Positions 56,581-64,000 of a stretch of 64,000 nt of DNA are shown here, piece after piece. Within the stretch, counting starts at the first letter, position 1. Every line of letters starts with the position of its first letter. The translations under genes and the position numbers were made by a program. This DNA comes from Ectobius pallidus (taxonomy: Eukaryota > Arthropoda > Insecta > Blattodea > Ectobiidae), in NCBI GenBank assembly GCA_964059195.1, contig CAXKWD010000005.1, positions 45,647,825 through 45,711,824 on the forward strand, read 5' to 3'. The notes under the pieces were generated by a model. The model worked only from the letters and a program-made list of their open reading frames with translations, did no database searches and was not told where the DNA came from.

Positions 56581-57215
56581 AGCTTCATTGTTTGGCACTC
56601 CGGGGGTAAGGGAGAGCACACACAAAAAATAGTCTTATAGTCTATTACCGTTTACCCATAATAAACCTTAAAAAGTTTGGGAAGACTTTAGCATTTTTTC
56701 TGGTCAAAAATAAAATTTGAATATTTTGGAATTTTGGTGTCGGTTACAAGCTGAAATATAGCTAAGCTGGAAGAAGGTAAACATTAATGTCAGTACATTG
56801 AGTCAGTGAGTCAGGTGAAAAATTAATATTGTCAATAATCAGAGTAGAAATAGTTATGTGATGCATCACACCCAATATTTATTCTCCATTATTGATTTAC
56901 GGAAATTATTTCCATCGCTATAATAATTATTTGTCAAAGCCCAGTGAATTGGAACTTCTAAAGCCTTATGTTAACACTGCAAACAATATTGTTGTCATGA
57001 CAACTGAGCAGAGACTTTAAAACCGTGTCCGCCGTTTACAAGGATTTTATTGGATGTAAAAAAAATCGAAATTTGTAAATTTTGAATTTTTCCATCGGTT
57101 ATATGCCAAAAGCCATAAGTGAGCCAAATTTTAACTTTCTAGCTCATCTAAAAGCTTGTAAACATTATTGTCAATGAATCAGTCAGTCAGTCATGTGGCT
57201 TTATATTATAGGGAT
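56581..57215. repeat. Old dispersed repeats
   Basis: 56581-56614 matches the 8.49-kb block (TTGGCACTCCGGGGGTAAGG). 56690-56830 and 57030-57215 are similar to each other and to about 61600-61750: a tract resembling AATTTTTAAATTTT..CGTCGGTTA.A..CAAAAGCC, then GCTCATCTGG-type sequence and GTCAGTGAGTCAGTCAG..GTGGCTTTATA. Such GTCAGT-rich ends are common in arthropod transposon debris. Class unknown. Confidence 0.5.
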
Positions 57216-57317
57216 AAATGAATTTTCTTCCGTTTGTACAGTGATAATAGGTGTTACAAGATATAATCTTATGTGCCACGCTATCTTCAAAGCAAAATAA
57301 TCTCTAACTAAACTAAA

Positions 57318-57470
57318 AACTCCGTGGCGCTACATTCCTTGTAGAACTAAGGTTACCATCTGACCTATACGTCACCTGCCATGCGTCATCAGTTTCTAAC
57401 ACAAGGCTGAGTGCACCCCGTTCCAGATTTCCTACCTCGGAAAAATGCGGGGAGGTACCAGGAGACAACA
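57318..57470 (-). repeat. Diverged SINE S4 fragment
   Basis: GTGGCGCTACATTCC, CTGAGTGCACCCC.TTCCAGA..TCC.CACCTC and GGAGGTACC.G parallel 44025-44260 of the S4 copy. Confidence 0.5.
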
Positions 57471-59592
57471 TAGGCGATCTAAATATTCTGTACCATTTAT
57501 ATACTATGTTAGAACTTGATTCTCAAGCATTTAAAGATCAATAATCTTCTGAACTTAGGTTTTCGGTAAATGGTAATAAAAAGTGAACATTCATTTTATG
57601 CTGTCTTCTCTTTGAAGGACAAGACGTCCTAACAAGTTTTGCAGACTGAGTTGTAAAATAAAACTATTTAAAATCAATAGAATGAATATAACAATAGTTT
57701 GCGTTCCCAGCGAATCCCGGAAAGCTGGGTCTAAACTATAATTTTACTATGCTAATTGTCCCAAAACTGTGGTTGTTAGTCAGCACGGCGAGAGCCTCAA
57801 ATCGTATATGATACAGGGATGTTTCCCTTTAGGACAATGGGATTATGTCCATACTCGGTGTAAAGACATCATAGTAGTTTGTAAGATAAAAAAAGTCTTT
57901 CAAGAAGTTGTACCCAAAAATTCATTTATAACTTTTGTAATGTAAAAAATGTATTAGTTATGTGTTGTGTTTCGGCCCTCGTATTTCAGATTTTAAGCTT
58001 AATATTCCGAGTGTCTACTGCGTTGTAGCGAATTGGGATTACCATGAACTGTTAAAGACTGCGTTAAACATGAATGTGATGGCTCAGGTAGCAAAACGTA
58101 CAGTACATGGCATGCCACACTGCTATCATAATGCTAAAATTACATAAGTTATTGACATTCTGAAAATGCTGTAAACTTTTTCATGCAGGATAAGCCTAAT
58201 GTTAATGGTTGTTAGAGTAATTTAGCTATCAGTATTTACACGTAAAATACATTTAGAATACGTAATTTTAAGTAGTTTTATACACATTATGTAATGAACA
58301 ACTTTCAGTTGGTTTTGACAACATAAGTACTAATAATTTTTTAATTTCTGTTGTAAATTCACCTAATTTTTAACATAAACTATTCAGCTCATTTATTCAG
58401 ATTATCACAACATTTGAACCTAGCTGATGCATCACAAGTATTCTTTGGTCATTAATATAGCACGTCGTGTATGAGTGGAGTAGTCGGAATCATAACAATT
58501 CGTAAATACAACTTTTATTCTTGCTTTTAATTTTTGCTTCTGTTAAGTCTACGAAGTTCAACTTATATGCATACTTCTCCATCACAATAAGAAATATGAA
58601 TTTTTAATACGGTATCAATCTTTCTACTTTAGATTTGCAAGATTATAATTTATATTGTTGCTGGAAATAAAATTCAAAATAATTTGTCACTGACATACAC
58701 AAAGTACTGTGAAGTAAAATTGCGTTTGTCAATAGTAGCTATTGTTTCCGGTTCTAGTATAATAGCAGCTGAAATGGGGTGGAGATTCTACATAAATCAC
58801 TCAAATTGGAATTTTGCTTCAGTGGGTTCCAAATCTAGTTCTTTAACCGTATGTAAATCTTATAAAATTTAACAAAATTAAGACGTATAAGGAGCTTTGC
58901 GTATTTTATGTTTATTGCGTTAATTATGGTTTTTACACGTATTTTACACGTCATGAAGATCCCCTATTTTTACACATCAAGTTACAACTCTGCTAATGTT
59001 AGATTATTAGTTCATTGGTTCTCAAGTACTGTAAGGGACGTCTAAAGGGGATTTGTGGTTAGGCTATTATTTCCCTTTGCGTTTTAAGTATTGTAACGGA
59101 ATATTGAAAATGACCATGTGAAAAAGCAATTTTTTCATATAGATAGGAATGAAGAAAATGGAGTGTTAAAACTTAAATTTTTAATAGCCTTCCTTATATT
59201 TCTCTGTAAAGTTGTTGCTGGAAATGACAATTCCTTAACAAGAATAAAATAACAGAACCAATATAACAGTCTCGAAATTAAAGTTTTCCTGCCATCTACA
59301 GCAAAATTCTCCGAATCAGTTTTATTGAATTTATCGATTATCGAATCAGTCATGTAGCACGACTTTCGAGGATGTACATTCCTGCTATAACAGGGAGTGA
59401 AACAGCTGAATAAATAACAGTTTACCAATCAATATTATCATTCTCAAACTAATATTTTTGTAGAGGCCCTTAATACTGAAAAATATTAAATAAACTCCTC
59501 TAGTGATTACATTTCTATGGAACAGATAGTGGTAAACTCAGCAAAATGTTTAGAGTAGGCTATAAGTTGATCTTACCACTTTTTTAATACAG
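57471..59592. other. No gene recognised
   Basis: AT-rich, short frames only, no repeat family identified. Confidence 0.5.
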
Positions 59593-59809
59593 TCTACTAA
59601 ACGCTCTTAGTTCAGTAGGGGTAGTAGAACGCACTAAACTACTGCAACGACATCTTTTGAACAGGAGAAGTGAAACAGTCTCGCAACGTAGTGGGTATGA
59701 ACCTGTCGCGGCAAGATCGTTGGTGAAAGTGTTGTTCAGTTTTGTGGTGGGCGTAACAGTCATGGATGCCGTCATTGCTCCTGTGCTATATGGTGAGCTT
59801 GTACCATGA
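59593..59809 (+). CDS. Candidate terminal exon of an unrecognised gene
   Basis: An acceptor-like TTTTTTAATACAG ends at 59592. From 59594 the plus strand is open for 71 codons to TGA 59807-59809. The predicted tail has a basic stretch (ERTKLLQRHLLNRRSE) and then a hydrophobic, possibly membrane segment (SLVKVLFSFVVGVTVMDAVI) close to the end. GC content is clearly higher than in the flanks. No family recognised and no preceding exon identified with confidence. The minus strand is also open here for 81 codons, so strand and coding status are uncertain; an unrecognised transposon fragment is an alternative. Confidence 0.35.
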
Positions 59810-60312
59810 TTTTCTGGGGTTATTAGCATTAAAATGAATTATTGAACAAATTGCTCACCTGATTTTGAAGCTAAATTCCGTTTAAGTCATATCAATTCAA
59901 TTTGCATACCTTGTTTACAGAGTATGGTCACGAGCAACTGGTTTGGATTTGAAAATATCGTCCACCCCATTTCATATATAAATTTCGGAGTCTTGTATCT
60001 AGGCCTTTCTTTCGGAAATTTCGGGTTCTCTTAGTAAAAGAAAATATTGCAGTCTCAATGTTATTCTATTCCGATTGAACTGATAGACAATTTGACCTGT
60101 GATAAGCATGGTTCTTGTGAGTCTGTTGCTCTTGCACAAAACTACTCAGCGATAAAGCTGAATTTTTGTATGAACAAAGTGATTAATAGTGTTTATACTC
60201 GGAAATAACATGGGCTATATTACTTTGAAAAGTGTCACTGTTTAAAGGTAACGACTACTTGAACAGTTTATGGTAACAATCGGCATCTTCCATTGCCGAT
60301 ATTAGCATTACC

Positions 60313-60537
60313 ATGGCGAAGATAATTTTTTGTTTCACAAACAAACCGAACGCTTATGGAAGGCATAGTAATATTTCTACAGAGTCTATACAAGCCAAAA
60401 TAGTATATCCACAAGATAATGAAGTCTTGCTCCAGAGAATAGAACAGATGCTGAAAGACAAGTTGCTTAGCGATCTAGCGAGTCGACGGGAGAAAAATCT
60501 GTATTTACACAGTCCAGAGAGAAGAGCTATTGTATAG
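60313..60537 (+). CDS. Unrecognised 74-codon frame
   Basis: ATG in good context (TTACCATGGCG). The product is hydrophilic, with a helical-looking middle (LLQRIEQMLKDKLLSDLASR) and a basic end. Codon use looks more coding-like than nearby frames. No homologue recognised, no splice sites or promoter assigned. Could be a host exon, a microprotein or chance. Confidence 0.25.
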   Translation: MAKIIFCFTNKPNAYGRHSNISTESIQAKIVYPQDNEVLLQRIEQMLKDKLLSDLASRREKNLYLHSPERRAIV

Positions 60538-60539
60538 AT

Positions 60540-63500
60540 TATGTTGTCCACAAACTGTTCTACAAAGAAAACAAATCATACAGAAATTAAAAACGTTTGA
60601 AAAGTATAAATGAAGTATATTTATATTCTCGGTGTTTTTTGAGTAACGCTCTTACCAGTATACGATGGACGGGTAACTAGATAGTTGAAAGTAAATTAAT
60701 TGTGAAAACTTTCATATAAGTATATTTTTAATAAAATCGCAAATGTTCACTTTCTTATGTTAAATTCTATTTTGAAAACGTACTTCTTTATTTTTCACAC
60801 AGAAATAGAATCAATTCAATAATATTAATTCACTATAACTTCAGACTATAATAATTATTGTAAAGTTTCAACATTGACAAGCACAGAGACAACAAACATC
60901 TATTAATTTTTAAAGGTCATCCTTTTCACAAAAAAGGAATTGTGAAAACAGCCCTTGAGTTATCATTTCTGTGAACATAAAATCTTTTCGTTCATGTCGC
61001 ACTATGGAGCCAAGAGTGATATAGATACCGTGCATAAAACTATGTGATTCTTTAGTACGTACGGTCGTAAGAATCAGTGTATTCCAAGATGCCATGGGAA
61101 GTCTCGTATGCAATAGGCATATTGCAATAACAGATGGTAGCAAGAAAATTTTAATATTTTAGTGCTGAAAGGATTATAGGCCTACTAATTATTAGTGTGT
61201 AAGTAGGCTAATTCTTAGACTGTCGCAGATGTGATTGACGACACAGCTATTCCCATAGGCTACTTATAGGGCAGATAGAATCACCAAATTTGGCATGCTT
61301 ATGGCAGTTGAATGTGTCATGTTCTTGCCAAATGTTATTATTCTAGTTATGCTACAAACATGTCAAAAATTACATTGTGTGTAAAAATATACAAAATTAA
61401 CTTAAACCCAAAACATGTCACTTGACCTTAGACACAACGGATGGAGGTAGGTAAAAAAGTCATGGGACCAAACTTGAAGATCTCTCAAAATCCGTTACTG
61501 CTGGAGGAAACTGCTTTTTGATATATTTACATTTTAGCTATTAAAAGTCTCCAAAGAAGATCTGCCTAGGCTTTAAAGTTGCGTCCGGTATTTTAAAATT
61601 TTTTCGGAGGCAAAGAATTGCAAACTTGAATTTTTAAAATTTTCCCGTCGGTTACAGGCAAAAGGCCATGAGTATGCCAAATTAAAGGTTTCTTGCTCAT
61701 CTGGTAGTGGGTAAAGAGTAATCATTTAGTGAGGTAGCCATGCCTTTATAGTATAGTGATGCTAATATTTAAATAAAAATTTATAAACGCCGTAAATGCT
61801 TATAGTCGTAAATGTGACGTTTATTAATAATACAAGGAACTCAAATTGAAAATGCATCATTTTTATATTCGTATGTAAACTGCCAAAGTAAGATTGTGTT
61901 CTATTTAGAACGGTTAGTTATGCAAAATAAATAAATAGCAAAATATACTATGTTTACATAAAATTGAATCGTCAGTTACTACAGATTAGGGTACCGTTAA
62001 CACATAATCTGCACCTGCTTGCTGAAATACGCTATCTTTCGACTGAGAGAACCTACTTTTGATTCATAATATTCGTTAGATAAACTGCTCCAGTTCTTGG
62101 AAGAGCGTCTCTCATATCAGGGCTTCGCTCGTTGCTGGAGCTGATTGACAATGAAGCTCTTCTTTGACTCCCGTCTCAAAGACCCTTCCGGTGAAGATAT
62201 TTGCATCGTTGAAAAGCTCTTTATTGCTCACAAAGAATGAAGAATTGAGAGCCTGGCACAAGGGCAAAGAACAATTAACAAGTAGTTTGCCATTAACATT
62301 TCAAATCTCTGGCAATAAGATTCGGATTCTATTATCTTTGTCATGTTACTAAATTAGTTTCAACTCTTCTTTCTCTCCCCTTTTATCCTCTTCGTGTTCC
62401 GTGTAATAGGTTTTTGAAAGAAATCGGATGTGTGTTTTCATTAACTATTTGCAGTTCAAGAGCGCATTGTCTTTAGTCTTGGTCTGAATGTAAGAAAATT
62501 TCTTGTCAGTGAATGGAGTATTCGTTGTGAATTATATTACGAGATTAATATTTCGAAATAAAGGATATTTCACGTAAAAAGTATATATCAATACACTTTT
62601 TGTCAATATGTTTAATAGATGTAAATGCAAATAGCTTATTGTAATAGTATTTATCTTTTTCCTAATTACCTTACTTTGTATTTATTAAATGCTTTTTCAC
62701 TATTGGCTTCACCTTAATTGAATAAAATGTTTATGAAAATACCCTATTTTATTTTATTTCTCTATTTATATCACTATTGTTAAAGTTTTAGTTATACTAA
62801 AAGTATTTCAATTTTTAACAGCAGGCCTATACTATAATTTAAACCAATGTCTTCGTCATTATAATAGAATGTGATATACCTGCTTAAGCAAACATGTGCA
62901 AGTGAAAATTTATTAATGTAATTACCAGTCTATTCATAAAATAATGTTTTATTGATAGGAATCCGGCCCATATTAAAATATTACTTATAGCTTACACAAA
63001 ATAATTGTCTGTGGTATATCGAGATGGGACAACATTACATAAAGCTTACACCCCTACTTGTATCAAACATCAGTAGAGAAAAATTACTTAAGTATGCAAT
63101 TGATAAGTATAAGTTACATTTTTACAAAAGCTGATTAAAACATTTTTGTAAACATAGGATGGTATGTATAAAACTGAGCTATAACTCGACTTATCCTGCT
63201 CATGAGTAAGGGTAGCAAGCTCGCAGTTGTGAGCTTTCTCCAGTTTTCTTACCCTCATGATAAACATTTGATCGGTGGCAGTTGTTCAGCTTAGTCGAAC
63301 CAAGTAAGGGTAATCACTGCGAGGTGCAAAATGAGTACATATATAATAGCTTTGGAAGAAAGAACGAATCTTCAGCAGCGTTTGTGGCCACAATAAAAGT
63401 TAATCCTGTAATTTCCAGTAAGTCAATGCTATCAGAATAAATACAAAACAAAGTCTCTGCATTTGCGAGCATTAGATAAAAGTACGAGAAGTTGTTTGGC

Positions 63501-63560
63501 ATCTGAGTAACAGAATCACAATTGAATAATAAAAATAAAAATAGAAAATAAAAAAAATAA
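60540..63560. other. No gene recognised
   Basis: AT-rich. Contains the repeat tract at about 61600-61750 related to 56.7 and 57.1 kb, and one TAGGCCTA at 61177-61184. A minus-strand frame at 61143-60910 is open but motif-free. Confidence 0.5.
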
Positions 63561-63573
63561 AAAACTGGCCAAT

Positions 63574-63717
63574 ATGAAAACCCGGCTGAAACAGAAGACT
63601 GACATGAAGAAAACAGGAAACAAGGACATAAAGTTGAATGACTGGGAACAAAAATTATACGAGCTGATGGAGGGTAATACCAATCCTGTTATCAGTAAAA
63701 TCGAAGCCTGTTCTTAG
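63574..63717 (+). CDS. Short lysine-rich frame, unrecognised
   Basis: MKTRLKQKTDMKKTGNKDIK and then a NDWEQKLYELMEGN-type segment, 47 codons, stop TAG 63715-63717. Higher GC than the A-rich stretch before it. No family recognised; possibly an exon or transposon piece. Confidence 0.2.
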   Translation: MKTRLKQKTDMKKTGNKDIKLNDWEQKLYELMEGNTNPVISKIEACS

Positions 63718-64000
63718 TTCAACGTGATTTGTTATTTAAGTTTTAAAATTAGTATAATTTTATGATCAATTATGTACAGTGTATGTCACTTAGACATAAA
63801 AATATTCCATTCGTATTGAGAGCAGGAGATATAACTAAAGTGGATATAGCCTATATATATCAATGGTTTAATATGGCCAGACGCTTATTAATAACAATGA
63901 ATTACTACCAGCGGTAACGGTGTTTTGGTTTAGGTTGGCTGTTATTGACTGTTTATTTAGAGTGGAAAATACCGTAATTCAAGATTGCCGCTACCAGAAA

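Noticed and set aside
60910..61143. 77-codon minus-strand frame
   Set aside because: Open but no motif, no splice support and no composition shift strong enough to call it.

Overview
The window looks like repeat-dense nuclear DNA from an arthropod, most probably an insect. It is AT-rich, holds microsatellites and has no operon-like layout. The only long open frames belong to transposable elements. The mixture (PIF/Harbinger, Tc1/mariner, Helitron-like, I-clade and CR1-like LINEs, a Penelope tail, BEL/Pao LTR elements, many tRNA-derived SINEs) fits a large insect genome. A cockroach/termite-type genome is my guess, not something shown. I found no rRNA, functional tRNA gene or CRISPR array, and no confidently identified host gene.

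Layout. 0-4.7 kb: a small inverted-repeat element, then a PIF/Harbinger transposon (582-3318) with an intact two-exon transposase. 4.7-11 kb: a 452-bp tandem duplication split by a mariner-like element, a long unannotated AT-rich stretch, then a decayed LINE ORF1 interrupted by a SINE. 11.5-17.4 kb: a Helitron-like element, a 5'-truncated I-clade LINE with 13-bp target duplications, and a second piece of the Helitron-like repeat. 18.4-20.6 kb: a mariner deletion derivative with perfect 30-bp TIRs and an internally deleted Harbinger derivative. 22.1-28.7 kb: BEL/Pao element 1. 29.2-32.6 kb: a Helitron-like element carrying a 2.3-kb nested array of monomers. 32.8-35.6 kb: repeats, a GC-rich 583-bp SINE and a pogo/mariner-type MITE. 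37 kb: Penelope tail. 39.7-42.7 kb: SINEs and a Tigger-like MITE. 42.7-46.1 kb: an interleaved direct/inverted duplication ending in a mariner-like pseudogene. 48.4-53.8 kb: BEL/Pao element 2. 53.8-64 kb: mostly unannotated AT-rich DNA with diverged repeats and a few short reading frames that could be host exons.

The most notable signal is the pair of BEL/Pao elements. They have different LTRs and diverged internal sequence. Both are bounded by apparently (near-)identical LTRs and target-site duplications. Both encode one uninterrupted protein in which Gag (DUF1759), zinc knuckles and the aspartic protease are joined in frame to the extreme C-terminal domain of Pol (DUF5641-like), with reverse transcriptase, RNase H and the integrase core missing. 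They look like recently mobile, Gag-encoding, Pol-less elements that would need RT and integrase in trans. A second unexplained signal is strong enrichment of the palindrome TAGGCCTA (13 exact copies seen, fewer than one expected from base composition).

All family names come from motif recognition by eye; no database search was run.
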